DNA from: an uncultured Candidatus Nitrosopumilus sp.
GTDB taxonomy: Archaea; Thermoproteota; Nitrososphaeria; Nitrososphaerales; Nitrosopumilaceae
Length of the DNA stretch: 42,230 bases
NCBI GenBank assembly: GCA_905479565.1
Contig: CAJQMY010000002.1
Coordinates: 1-42,230, forward strand
Direction of reading: 5' to 3'
The notes below the pieces were generated by a model, which was given only the letters and a program-made list of their open reading frames with translations, did not search any database and was not told where the DNA came from. Of the stretch, positions 33,102-41,826 are shown piece after piece (positions within the stretch are counted from its first letter, which is position 1; the number at the start of each line of letters is the position of its first letter). The position numbers and the translations under genes were made by a program.

Positions 33102-36100
33102 TTATATTATTATGACGCCTTTTTTGATCAAGTATTGAATTGATTTTACAAAGTCTTCATCAGAAATTTGATCATTGCCCCACCATTTTGCATTATTTTT
33201 GATCCAATCTGGAATTTCTTGCTCAGAAATAGAGATACCAGATGGAACAGTAATGAATCCTTGTTCTACAAGATATTCAAGTCCCTCTATGAATTCAATG
33301 TCAGAAACAGTATCAAAAGACCACCACTTGGCATTATTTTTAATCCAATCCGGAATAATAGGATTTAAGACTACAAAAGAAACGGTCTCCATAAATGAGT
33401 TATTATAAAATAGATTAATTTTGTAAACACCAGATAAGGTATTTTCATCAACTGTAATTATAGAACGATAACTTCCCGTACCTGATAGAGTTGAAGCAAA
33501 ATTTTGAGTTTGGCCATCTGGAGTTGTAATAACCACATCTAACGAAATTCCTCTTTTAGGATTATCGACATTTCCTGAGAGAATAATCTCTTCGATATTT
33601 CCTGGAAGAGGTTTCACTACATTATATGCACTAAGTTTTGTCGGAGTGTAAAATGAAGTAGATTCATTTTTCAATAGACTGAAAATATTTGCATTACCAG
33701 AATTATCTCGAGAATCATAATATTTTGCATCAAGACTGCCCCCGGCTGAAGATATTAGTTTGGTTCCAGATTTATTACATATCTTTGAAGGCATTTTAAA
33801 CACACCTTCAAAGATTCCCGTACTTGACCCAGTTTCTACCAGAGTAAACCCAGTATCGGCTAAACCACCATATTCCACACCATCTACAGTACAACGTTTG
33901 AAACGAATATCTTTAATTAAAACTTCAAGTAAAGTAATCCCATTTTTTCCAACAGTGTCAACATTTGGCGAATTAGGATCATTGATTACAAAGTAAATAT
34001 CAACTAAGTCATTTTTTAAATTAAGATCCAGATCATTTAATGTTAAAGTGACAGGTTGGCCAAATCGATAAGATTTGGAATCAGAGGAAATTACCCCACC
34101 ACTTGTATTAATATCAGATTGTGAAGAAGTAGTAGTAAAAGTACCAGTAGCATCAAGATCAGAATAAGATACGAAGATCCCTTCATCATCAACCAATCTG
34201 TCAGTAACAATGAATTTTATTTCATCATCTATTGTTTGAACAGTTTTAATAAATTCAGGATCCAATATATTCAGTTGATTCGCTACAGAATACTCCATAG
34301 TTCCATCAAAGATAGAAGAATTATCGAATGTTTCTTCTAATTCAAAACGATAAATTGAATTGTTGACATCATCCGAATTTCTAACTCCAAACGAAAAGAA
34401 ATCAAATGTAATTGGTTGATCATTTACTTCACTAGAAATTATTAACACATCTCCGGCTGCTGTAGAATTAAAATCAATTACAAGAAATACAGTTCCACTT
34501 TGATCTGAAATTGATGCTATATCTACATCATCAAGTTGGATAAATCCATGAGATGTCGAGATATCACCAGCATCAACAATAACTATTGGGGAAATTCCTA
34601 GATTTCCAAAAGAAAGAGCGAACGAGGTATCACTAAAGTCAGAAATCCCATAATCATTTTCAAGGGATCTAAAATCATAATTAATCCAATTTGTTCCATC
34701 AGTATTTGATTTGGAAACATCAAGTAAAGTAGATGATAAAGTAGATGCAGAAATTCCCAAATTCATTGAAACCATTTCATATGGGCCATTTACGACATTA
34801 ACCGAATCTATTATGAGCCTATCAGAATTAGAGTCAGGCACAGATGAATTTGAATCATCACCTCCGACTAGAATAGGGGATGAAGAGTGAAATTGAACAT
34901 CTTGTGCATTCTCCAAAGTTATAGGATTTCCAATAGTCAAAGATGGAATAATGGCAGTTGCCCGAAATACATCAAGATGATCACGGGCATCAGAATTGAT
35001 ATTTTGATCAGGATCAATTAGAATTACAGGGAATTCAGTGCCAGGTTTTAAGGATTGAAAGCCAGCTCCAATAGTCAATGTAGGATTATCCAAAGAGACT
35101 GTAGCAGATGATGAACCTGTAAGAACCGAAATTGAATTTTTGTTATATGTGATAGAACCTGTTTGCCCTCTCGGAGCATCATCCAAAATCCCAATAACAG
35201 ATTGATCATTAGAATCTGCAGTATCAAAGATTCCAGAATTTGGGCCATCCTCAACTAAAGTAATGATTGTAGAATACGTTATAGTTCCATCAGTTACACT
35301 GGTGGAAGGTTGTTCATCATTAAATTGTAATTCAATTACAGAATTCAAATTTACAGATAATTTTCCATTATCTTCAAAACCAAGATTTGAAAGATTAGAC
35401 ATCAAATCAACTAATCCAGTCGCACCGTTTGCAGAACTTTGACCGTTTTCATCATATGCTTGGTAAAATACTGATGGCGCAGTTCCAACGCCAAAAGTCC
35501 AAGAATCTTCATCAGTAGGATCTTGATTTAATTGAAAATCATTTACGGTTAAGAAAACTTCGGCATTTTCAGGATAAAGATCTCTATCAAGACTAAAAGA
35601 AATATTTTGAATTTCATCATATTCAAGTGAAATCTGTTGCGATGGTCCTCCAGGATTGTATTGGATTGTTACATCATCAAAGGAATATAATTGAACTAAT
35701 GGCCAAGCATCAGAATCTAATCCAATTTGACCAGTAGGAATATTTGAATTTGTATTAATTGATTTGGCGTTTCTAACTACATTAATCAAATTTGTAGAAT
35801 CAGTTGGAAGACCAGTACATGAGCTAAACGAAAAAACTCCATTAGTGAATCCGCTTAACCCCGCAGATGATGGAACTGCAAATCCATCAGTGTCAGAAAG
35901 AGAAATCCCAAACACTGAAGATGATGTGTCCCTACTACAAAAAACACCAAAGTCTAACCCTTCTCCAGGTAAACCAACAGTAGAATCTGCAATCTTTGCC
36001 TTGTCAACATTTGCAAAATAAGCATACCAATTACCATCAGTTGCCTGAACCATTCGTAATGATTTTCCATTTATTGTTACATCAGGTTCACCCTTTCCTT

Positions 36101-36293
36101 CGCCAGTATCATTAAGGTTAGGATCAATTACCACAACTTCTACTACCATCGAACCTAAAAAATGATTATTAAATTGAGAATTTTCTGCAGAAACAAATAG
36201 ATTTGGATTACTTGATGCTTCTACATCAATTTGAGGAATAATCAGCAAAATTGAGAAAGTTACCACTAAAACAAAATATTTCATCTCCAGCAT
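33102..36293 (-). CDS. S-layer-type secreted protein, 1063 aa
   Basis: A large secreted beta-rich protein; signal peptide to about residue 26 (ends VEASS). The N-terminal domain (MVVEVVVIDPNLNDTGEGKG, EPDVTINGKSLRMVQATDGN, WYAYFANVDKAKIAD, GLDFGVFCSRDTSS) resembles the start of S-layer proteins of ammonia-oxidising archaea. Many acidic beta-sandwich domains follow. Two tandem about 50-residue repeats end the protein (IPDWIKNNAKWW ... LEYLVEQGFITVPSG and IPDWIKNNAKWWGND ... IQYLIKKGVIII); these may anchor it. It is shorter than the roughly 1700-residue S-layer protein known from Nitrosopumilus, so it may be a minor or alternative S-layer component. It lacks a PEFG tail. The gene is divergent from the CDF transporter gene, 93 bases away. 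MKYF at 36284 is an alternative start. Confidence 0.7.
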   Translation of the reverse strand: MLEMKYFVLVVTFSILLIIPQIDVEASSNPNLFVSAENSQFNNHFLGSMVVEVVVIDPNLNDTGEGKGEPDVTINGKSLRMVQATDGNWYAYFANVDKAKIADSTVGLPGEGLDFGVFCSRDTSSSVFGISLSDTDGFAVPSSAGLSGFTNGVFSFSSCTGLPTDSTNLINVVRNAKSINTNSNIPTGQIGLDSDAWPLVQLYSFDDVTIQYNPGGPSQQISLEYDEIQNISFSLDRDLYPENAEVFLTVNDFQLNQDPTDEDSWTFGVGTAPSVFYQAYDENGQSSANGATGLVDLMSNLSNLGFEDNGKLSVNLNSVIELQFNDEQPSTSVTDGTITYSTIITLVEDGPNSGIFDTADSNDQSVIGILDDAPRGQTGSITYNKNSISVLTGSSSATVSLDNPTLTIGAGFQSLKPGTEFPVILIDPDQNINSDARDHLDVFRATAIIPSLTIGNPITLENAQDVQFHSSSPILVGGDDSNSSVPDSNSDRLIIDSVNVVNGPYEMVSMNLGISASTLSSTLLDVSKSNTDGTNWINYDFRSLENDYGISDFSDTSFALSFGNLGISPIVIVDAGDISTSHGFIQLDDVDIASISDQSGTVFLVIDFNSTAAGDVLIISSEVNDQPITFDFFSFGVRNSDDVNNSIYRFELEETFDNSSIFDGTMEYSVANQLNILDPEFIKTVQTIDDEIKFIVTDRLVDDEGIFVSYSDLDATGTFTTTSSQSDINTSGGVISSDSKSYRFGQPVTLTLNDLDLNLKNDLVDIYFVINDPNSPNVDTVGKNGITLLEVLIKDIRFKRCTVDGVEYGGLADTGFTLVETGSSTGIFEGVFKMPSKICNKSGTKLISSAGGSLDAKYYDSRDNSGNANIFSLLKNESTSFYTPTKLSAYNVVKPLPGNIEEIILSGNVDNPKRGISLDVVITTPDGQTQNFASTLSGTGSYRSIITVDENTLSGVYKINLFYNNSFMETVSFVVLNPIIPDWIKNNAKWWSFDTVSDIEFIEGLEYLVEQGFITVPSGISISEQEIPDWIKNNAKWWGNDQISDEDFVKSIQYLIKKGVIII

Positions 36294-36386
36294 AGTCCTA
36301 AAACCCTATTTCATTACAAATAACATTTTCATAGGATTATTTCTGAGAAAACGGTAATACGTGATCATGTTATCAAAAAGAAGGAA

Positions 36387-37739
36387 ATGTTTGTTCAAAG
36401 AACTAAAGTTTTACAAATTTCACTTTTAGCTATATTTTCAGCATTTCTAGTTGAATTAATTTTTGGATTAATCTCCAACAGTCTGGCATTAATTACTGAC
36501 AGTATTCATGCACTACTAGATAGCGTGGTAACTTTGGTTTTACTTTTAGCTGCTAGATGGGCAATAAAACCTCCAGATGCTGAACACACGTATGGTCATG
36601 GAAAAATTGAATCACTTGGAGGTTTAATTGGAGGCATAGCAATTTTTCTGATTGCATGTTTTTTCATTTACGAGTCAATCAACAGATTACAAAGTCCACC
36701 TCCAAGTATTTTACCAGGATTATTTGCAATAATTGGCGGGCTATACACAATTGGAATTGACTTTTTTAGAATTATTCTCTTGAGAAGATCTATTAAAAAA
36801 ATTGGCGGGGCTACTTTGAAAGCAGATTTTTATCATGCATTTATGGATCTAGGCTCTACTTTAGTTGCAATAATAGGAATTGTTTTGGTTTCATATGGAT
36901 TGTATTTTGGAGATTTTGTTGCAGCATTAATCTTAGGAATTTTACTGGCGGCACTGAGTGTGAAATTAATACACAAAACAGCATTAGATTTGACTGACAT
37001 AATATCTCCAGAACTTGTCAAAAATGTCAGAGAAATTTCGAGCTCAACAAAAGGAGTTGTTAATACAGGATCAATTCTTATGAGAAGATCAGGGGACACA
37101 ATTTTTGCTGATGTCACAATCGCTCTCAGGGGAGATACTAGTTTTGATAAAGCTCATGAAATTAGCGATAGTGTTGAAAGAAACATAAAAAATAAAATCC
37201 CAAATGCATCAATTACAATTCATTTTGAACCGAATTGGAAAGATGTTCCATTGGATGCAAAGATCTTAGACATTGTGCAAAATGTAGATGGTGTTAAAGG
37301 AGTTCACAATGTCACCACGCATAAAACAAAGAATAAGACATATTCCAATTTGCATGTAATGGTACAACGAGAAATTGATTTATTTTCTGCTCATAAAATT
37401 TCAGAAATAATAGAACAAAAAATTCAAGAGCAAATTCCAGAGATTGAGCATGCCACCATTCATCTAGAACCATTTGTGACGGTTCCAGAAAATATCAATG
37501 TTGAAGATATTGAAACTGAAGAAAAAATTAAAACCATATTAGAAAAATATCCAGACATTAAGAAAATAGGTAGAATTGTATCTTTGAAATTTGAGAATAT
37601 TCTCAAAATAGATATTGACTGTTCATTTAACAAAGATTTGTCAATTGAAAAAGTTCACGATTTGACATCAGAAATTGAGCACATTATTAGAATTGAAATT
37701 AAAAATTCTGTGATTACTATTCATCCAGAACCAAATTAG
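36387..37739 (+). CDS. Cation diffusion facilitator, zinc-type, with three C-terminal domains
   Basis: 450 residues. CDF proteins export divalent metals from the cytoplasm in exchange for protons. Six membrane segments lie in residues about 8-205. The transport site reads HALLD in TM2 (within ITDSIHALLDS) and HAFMD in TM5, the HD-HD set typical of zinc-selective members; Mn transporters have DxxxD. The cytoplasmic part is unusual: three successive copies of the metal-sensing dimerisation domain (about 205-290, 293-372, 375-450). Each ends alike: ITIHFEPNW, ATIHLEPFV, ITIHPEPN. Typical members have one. The stop overlaps the convergent ZIP gene by 4 bases. Confidence 0.92.
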   Translation: MFVQRTKVLQISLLAIFSAFLVELIFGLISNSLALITDSIHALLDSVVTLVLLLAARWAIKPPDAEHTYGHGKIESLGGLIGGIAIFLIACFFIYESINRLQSPPPSILPGLFAIIGGLYTIGIDFFRIILLRRSIKKIGGATLKADFYHAFMDLGSTLVAIIGIVLVSYGLYFGDFVAALILGILLAALSVKLIHKTALDLTDIISPELVKNVREISSSTKGVVNTGSILMRRSGDTIFADVTIALRGDTSFDKAHEISDSVERNIKNKIPNASITIHFEPNWKDVPLDAKILDIVQNVDGVKGVHNVTTHKTKNKTYSNLHVMVQREIDLFSAHKISEIIEQKIQEQIPEIEHATIHLEPFVTVPENINVEDIETEEKIKTILEKYPDIKKIGRIVSLKFENILKIDIDCSFNKDLSIEKVHDLTSEIEHIIRIEIKNSVITIHPEPN

Positions 37740-38914
37740 ACCAAGATGCTAGTCAGATACATGATGATCATTCCAATTGCAAAGCCAGAGGCAACTGCGG
37801 CACTTGAGAGGTTTTTGTCACCCTCTTCGCGTATCCATTTTAGAATGGTAATGATAACTTGAAATATTGCACCTGCACCAATTGACAAAAATATAACTGA
37901 TGTAAATGGCGAATAAACAAAGCCACCTATCCATGCACCAAAAATAGCCGGAGCGCCAGCAATTAATCCCATGGCGATGAGTTTTCCAATCACTTTTTTC
38001 TCTCTAGACAATGGTGAAGCTATTGCAATTCCTTCAGTCGTATTATGCAGTGCAAAACCTATAATCAAAAATGTGCTAAAGGCAATAGATCCAAGACCTA
38101 CAGCAGCTCCTATTGCAAGTCCTTCACCAAAGTTATGAAGACCTATACCAATTGATATCATTAATGCAATTGCAACAGGTTTTGTTATCCTAGATGATTT
38201 TGCTCTACTTACTAATTTTTCACCAGTATAATATAATCCAAGAAATGACAATATCAAAACAGTCGCAACAAGCAATACTCCATTAAAGCTACCTGCAAGA
38301 CTTTCATCTGAGACTTCCAATGCTTCTTCAACGGAATCAATTCCTAAAAATAATAATAGTCCAGCAGTCAATGCCAAAAAAAAATGATATTTTTGTTTGC
38401 TAATTCGTCTAATAAATGGCAACCAAAGTAATCCAATCATTACAGGAATTATTCCAACATAAGTTCCGATTATTGCAAAAAATCCAAAAAGCTCAAGACT
38501 GGGTTCTAATGCAGGAGCGGCGGCTTCAATCTCTTTTTCAAATCTAGTTCCATCCTCAATCGTGATTCCAATTCTATAGGGTTCTGCCTCATTCCATTCA
38601 AAAGGAATTCTAACAAGAGCTGTTTCATATCGTTCTAGGTATCTATCAGGTTCAACTGCTGCAGGCTGTATCCTGTCATTGATATCAGCCATTGCAATTT
38701 CAACTGATATTGGACCAGTGTTTCTAACTGTAACCTGGATTTCGGAATTTAAAAAATCAACTTTTTCCATAGATATATCAGGCAATGGAACACCCAAATC
38801 CAGTAATTCAGATCCAGGACCAAAAATATATGCAATCAAGATGATTAAAAATACGAAGGGGATTGCACCGCTTGCAATCAATTTTCCTTTTGAAGACTTG
38901 TTACTAACTTCCAT
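37736..38914 (-). CDS. ZIP-family metal transporter with N-terminal extracytoplasmic domain
   Basis: 392 residues. ZIP proteins bring zinc or other divalent metals into the cytoplasm. The binuclear metal-site motifs are HNFGEGLAIG (TM4) and HNTTEGIAIA (TM5), in the C-terminal transporter part (about 145-392). Before that come a first TM (about 12-30) and a roughly 110-residue beta-rich soluble domain (KVDFLNSEIQVTVRNTGPIS ... YRIGITIEDGTRFE), predicted to lie outside the cell. Standard ZIPs lack it; it may deliver or bind metal. The start overlaps the end of the multicopper oxidase by 11 bases, so the two form an operon. Confidence 0.88.
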   Translation of the reverse strand: MEVSNKSSKGKLIASGAIPFVFLIILIAYIFGPGSELLDLGVPLPDISMEKVDFLNSEIQVTVRNTGPISVEIAMADINDRIQPAAVEPDRYLERYETALVRIPFEWNEAEPYRIGITIEDGTRFEKEIEAAAPALEPSLELFGFFAIIGTYVGIIPVMIGLLWLPFIRRISKQKYHFFLALTAGLLLFLGIDSVEEALEVSDESLAGSFNGVLLVATVLILSFLGLYYTGEKLVSRAKSSRITKPVAIALMISIGIGLHNFGEGLAIGAAVGLGSIAFSTFLIIGFALHNTTEGIAIASPLSREKKVIGKLIAMGLIAGAPAIFGAWIGGFVYSPFTSVIFLSIGAGAIFQVIITILKWIREEGDKNLSSAAVASGFAIGMIIMYLTSILV

Positions 38915-39962
38915 ATTCTTCAGACTCTATACTTTTTTTGTTTTCATTTACCAGAAATATTCCAACCCAGCCTTTTTCTGAAAATTCAACTTTGTGTGCA
39001 TGGAACAAATATTTTCCAGGGTATTGGTATTCAAATTCCATTATCCCTCTTTCTGTTTGCGATAGGGTAATCATATCAGTGTAAAATGATGGTACAATAT
39101 CAGTCCCAGTTGGATAATATTTGTACAGATTGCCATGTAGATGAAAATTGTTAATTGGATCAAATTCTACCATATTAACAACATAAACCCGAATTAATTC
39201 ATCAGTGTTAATCTGAATCGGGTGATGTTGATAATAGAATGGAATTGTATTAGCAGCATAAAAATTATTTTCAGTGTCAAAATCAGTATCTAATCCATTT
39301 AACACCATAACCATTTCATCAGCTGCTGGACGTTTTTCTTTTGGATCTACTATAAAGACACCATACAGACCATGTACGATATGCTCTTCTAAAGGCATCA
39401 CATGACAATGATATGGATGAACGCCGACAGGCCCTGCTTCAAATTCATAAATAAATTGTCCGCCATTGCCTCCAACTGGTTCAAAAACACCATCCATTCC
39501 AGCAGGATGAATCCCATGAAAATGAATAGTGTGTTCTTTTTCCCCATTGTTGATGAATTTGACTCGTACAATATCGCCTTCAGTCACTCGAATTGTCGGT
39601 CCTGGAACTGTTCCATTAAAGGTCCACACATTGTAAAATATCCCAGGAGATATCTCCATAATTTCGTCATCATTTGCAATAATTGTGAATTCTCTTAGAG
39701 TAGTGTTATCATCAAGTTGAGAGATTCGTCCATAGTTGAAATCACGTAGATACTCCATCGGATCAAATTCTACAGTTGCACTAGTGTATAGAGGATCTAA
39801 CACTTCACCAGTGGTTTTGACAACTGCACCACTATGAGTGACAAAAACATTTTCTTCTTGCTGAGCATTAATTCCTTCAGGAATGGCAACAAATAGAACA
39901 GATACTGCAATAATTACAAACATGGACATCATCATGACACCAGAACGAGATTTTATTTTCAT
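38904..39962 (-). CDS. Secreted two-domain multicopper oxidase
   Basis: 352 residues from ATG 39962; the longer reading to TTG 39989 would start inside the TATA box. The signal peptide ends near GINAQ. Copper ligands seen: domain 1 HTIHFHGIHP and HPYHCHVMPLEEHIVHGLYG (type 1 copper Cys-His, with the trinuclear His pair); domain 2 NNFHLHGN and YLFHAHKVEFSEKGWVG (His pair but no Cys). Type 1 copper is therefore in domain 1 only, the type C arrangement of two-domain oxidases. AOA encode several of these, suggested to act in nitrogen oxide or metal oxidation, but the substrate is unknown. Close coupling to a ZIP transporter favours a metal role. Confidence 0.9.
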   Translation of the reverse strand: MKIKSRSGVMMMSMFVIIAVSVLFVAIPEGINAQQEENVFVTHSGAVVKTTGEVLDPLYTSATVEFDPMEYLRDFNYGRISQLDDNTTLREFTIIANDDEIMEISPGIFYNVWTFNGTVPGPTIRVTEGDIVRVKFINNGEKEHTIHFHGIHPAGMDGVFEPVGGNGGQFIYEFEAGPVGVHPYHCHVMPLEEHIVHGLYGVFIVDPKEKRPAADEMVMVLNGLDTDFDTENNFYAANTIPFYYQHHPIQINTDELIRVYVVNMVEFDPINNFHLHGNLYKYYPTGTDIVPSFYTDMITLSQTERGIMEFEYQYPGKYLFHAHKVEFSEKGWVGIFLVNENKKSIESEEYGS

Positions 39963-39988
39963 TAACAAACGCATGAACAATAACAACA

Positions 39989-39996
39989 ATATAAAG
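39989..39996 (-). promoter_or_regulatory. TATA box of the multicopper oxidase-ZIP operon
   Basis: Minus strand CTTTATATTG. A transcript starting about 25 bases downstream would begin near 39967, just before ATG 39962. The element directly abuts the first 19-base repeat at 39997. Confidence 0.55.
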
Positions 39997-40053
39997 TTGG
40001 CCTAAGCTAACTTTCTTAGCCTACTCTAATTTTTTTAGTCCAATCTAACTTTG
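39997..40053. promoter_or_regulatory. Three abutting 19-base direct repeats, candidate operator
   Basis: Units: TTGGCCTAAGCTAACTTTC (39997-40015), TTAGCCTACTCTAATTTTT (40016-40034) and TTAGTCCAATCTAACTTTG (40035-40053). The consensus is TTAGnCYAanCTAAyTTT; a weaker fourth copy begins near 40059 (CTAGACCAAAT). They fill the space immediately upstream of the multicopper oxidase TATA box, in the divergent region before the 168-aa gene. Each unit holds inverted half-sites TTAG/CTAA, similar to the TTAGG/CCTAA half-sites of DtxR-family metal-dependent repressors. This regulator assignment is an inference. Confidence 0.6.
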
Positions 40054-40115
40054 TTTTACTAGACCAAATATTTATGAAAAATTAAGTTTAAACTAAAGAT
40101 AATCAGCCTAAATCT

Positions 40116-40622
40116 GTGCAAAAATCAGGATTAATTATTGTAATTTTTGGATTGTTAATTGTAACAGGACTAGTAATGTCAATTGTAGAAAATCAAATAA
40201 CGTTAGAAGGAATCAATCAAGGGAATGGAAAAGTTAGTTCTATTGAAACAGTTATAATTTCAGTGGATCTTGATAAAAAAATTACACCCGTAGGGATTTT
40301 TGCGGTTCAAATAATGGAATTCAAAGAAAATGCAATTTCTGCAATAATTTTAGACCCATCAAACATAGAAATTATTTCTCAAAAAATAAATGAAGAAACA
40401 CTTGAAAAAGAGTTTGATGTATTTGAAACTGGAACTTATCAATTAATTATTCAGAGTTCTGATGAAGATGAAATTTATGTAGCAGGCGCGATTGGTTCAT
40501 TACCAGATGCTAATAAAAAATTTATCCTATCTATAATTTCATTGAGTATTCTTATCATAGGAATGATGGGATTAGCCACTATGGCGGTAATTGGAATAAA
40601 GAATAAGAAAAAATCAATTTAG
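40116..40622 (+). CDS. Two-TM protein with extracytoplasmic beta domain, 168 aa
   Basis: It starts at GTG; a TATA-like GTTTAAACTA at 40087-40096 is about 25 bases upstream, so it may be leaderless. TM1 is residues 5-23 (LIIVIFGLLIVTGLVMSI). A beta-rich domain (about 30-125) has an Ig-like pattern (TVIISVDLDKKITPVGIF ... FETGTYQLIIQSSD). TM2 is about 137-160, with a basic tail KNKKKS. The predicted topology puts the middle domain outside the cell. No family is recognised. It shares the repeat-containing promoter region with the multicopper oxidase and may belong to the same response. Confidence 0.65.
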   Translation: MQKSGLIIVIFGLLIVTGLVMSIVENQITLEGINQGNGKVSSIETVIISVDLDKKITPVGIFAVQIMEFKENAISAIILDPSNIEIISQKINEETLEKEFDVFETGTYQLIIQSSDEDEIYVAGAIGSLPDANKKFILSIISLSILIIGMMGLATMAVIGIKNKKKSI

Positions 40623-40925
40623 ATAACTATCCATTTTTTCTAAACCACTAATTGCTTCATCAAAGTTATCACTATCCTCAATAATACTGGCGAGTTTTTC
40701 AGAATTTGCCGTTAGTATACATTTTTCATCATCAAAAGATTTTGAAATAAACCCATGTTCAATCAAATATTAAAGCCTTTCAAGAACTTCAGATTTAGAA
40801 ACAGATGATTGTTCAGCTAAAAAAGAGCATTCTTTTTGGCCGTCCTCAAGTTCTGCTAAAATTAATGAAGTGGTTGAATCAAACATACATTCAACAATTT
40901 TTTCTCGACTAATTGTATCGCTCAT
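40614..40925 (-). pseudogene. Small regulator-like gene broken by an in-frame TAA
   Basis: Read from ATG 40925, the frame gives MSDTISREKIVECMFDSTTS ... AEQSSVSKSEVLERL, then TAA at 40770-40772, and continues in the same frame with YLIEHGFISKSFDDEKCILT ... FDEAISGLEKMDSYLN and a proper TGA at 40614. The restored protein is 103 residues. The helix pattern followed by GFISKS suggests a winged-helix-like DNA-binding protein. A single G to T change (GAA to TAA) would explain the stop. Longer readings upstream of 40925 are not protein-like. Its 3' end overlaps the convergent 168-aa gene by 9 bases. Confidence 0.65.
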
Positions 40926-41009
40926 AATAAAATACAAAATTTTCAAAGTAATAACTTTTTGAATTTGTTCTTCCAATAAGATAATTAAGAAATAGAATGT
41001 CACAAAATC

Positions 41010-41162
41010 ATGCAAAAACTCTGCAGTAAGGATCCATCTGGAAAGGGAATACATTGTTTTTGTGTAGATATTGACGCTCAAAGAGGAGTCAAAAAATGCT
41101 GTAAATGTAATCTATGGAACATCCAAGGTAATAATTGGACTAGTGATGCGGATTTTCGATAA
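41010..41162 (+). CDS. Cys-rich small protein, 50 aa
   Basis: An open frame from ATG to TAA coding 50 residues with six cysteines: Cys5, CFC near 16-18, and CCKC near 30-33, plus several Lys and Trp residues. The spacing could build one zinc or Fe-S site. It lacks a signal peptide. It lies between the broken regulator-like gene and rps13. I do not recognise the family. The high Cys density and codon-like composition make it more likely real than chance. Confidence 0.55.
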   Translation: MQKLCSKDPSGKGIHCFCVDIDAQRGVKKCCKCNLWNIQGNNWTSDADFR

Positions 41163-41286
41163 TCAAGTTCAAAAAAATATCAAGATTAGGCATGATCTTA
41201 AAATCCTAGTTAGACAGTATTTTAAAAATAAGGTAATTTGATGCCTAGCATGGTTTTTATCTGGGATTCTTTGAATTTTTGAATAC

Positions 41287-41817
41287 TTGAGCACACAAGA
41301 ATATAGACACATTGTTAGAATTGTAGGAAACGATATCCGTGGAGAGAGAAAAACAGTTATTGGATTAACCCAGATTAAGGGTCTTGGCTTCATGTTTGCA
41401 ACAGCTATTCTTGACATCCTAAAAATTGACACAAATTCCAATATAGGTAATCTTACAGATGAAAATGTTCAAGCAATTGAGAAGTTAATTACAAATCCAA
41501 TTACAAGTAACATTCCAACATGGTTCCTTAACAGAAGAAAAGATATTGAAACTGGTACAAATTTACATTTGTTAACATCAGATATTCCATTTACATTAAG
41601 AAATGATATTGAAAGAGAAAGAATTTCTGCTAGTTGGAGAGGTTATCGTCATCTAAGTGGTCTTAAAGTTAGAGGACAAAGAACTAGAACTTCGGGTAGA
41701 AAGGGTGGAGCAGTAGGTGTCGCCAAAGGCGGATTGGCAGCTCCAGTTAAGAAAGGTGGTGCAGGAGCTCCAGCAGCGGCTCCAGCAGCGGATGCGGCGG
41801 CGGAGAAAAAAGAATAG
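41287..41817 (+). CDS. rps13: Ribosomal protein uS13
   Basis: 176 residues from TTG ([21 protein letters not shown] is the conserved archaeal start). The helix-two-turn-helix region [17 protein letters not shown], and the C-terminal [21 protein letters not shown] that contacts 16S rRNA, are present. An Ala/Pro/Gly/Lys-rich low-complexity tail (about 145-176, [13 protein letters not shown]) extends beyond the usual core. S13 forms bridges to the large subunit. It is followed after 9 bases by rps4, the standard archaeal order. Confidence 0.96.
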   Translation: MSTQEYRHIVRIVGNDIRGERKTVIGLTQIKGLGFMFATAILDILKIDTNSNIGNLTDENVQAIEKLITNPITSNIPTWFLNRRKDIETGTNLHLLTSDIPFTLRNDIERERISASWRGYRHLSGLKVRGQRTRTSGRKGGAVGVAKGGLAAPVKKGGAGAPAAAPAADAAAEKKE

Positions 41818-41826
41818 GTGTTTTGA

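Noticed and set aside
39963-39989. The longer multicopper oxidase start at TTG 39989 or ATG 39974
   Set aside because: TTG 39989 lies within the TATA box, and ATG 39974 is only about 18 bases from the TATA centre, probably upstream of the transcript start.
40926-41081. An N-terminal extension of the regulator-like gene to ATG 41081
   Set aside because: The added residues are hydrophobic, of odd composition and antisense to the 50-aa Cys-rich frame. ATG 40925 gives a normal soluble protein start.
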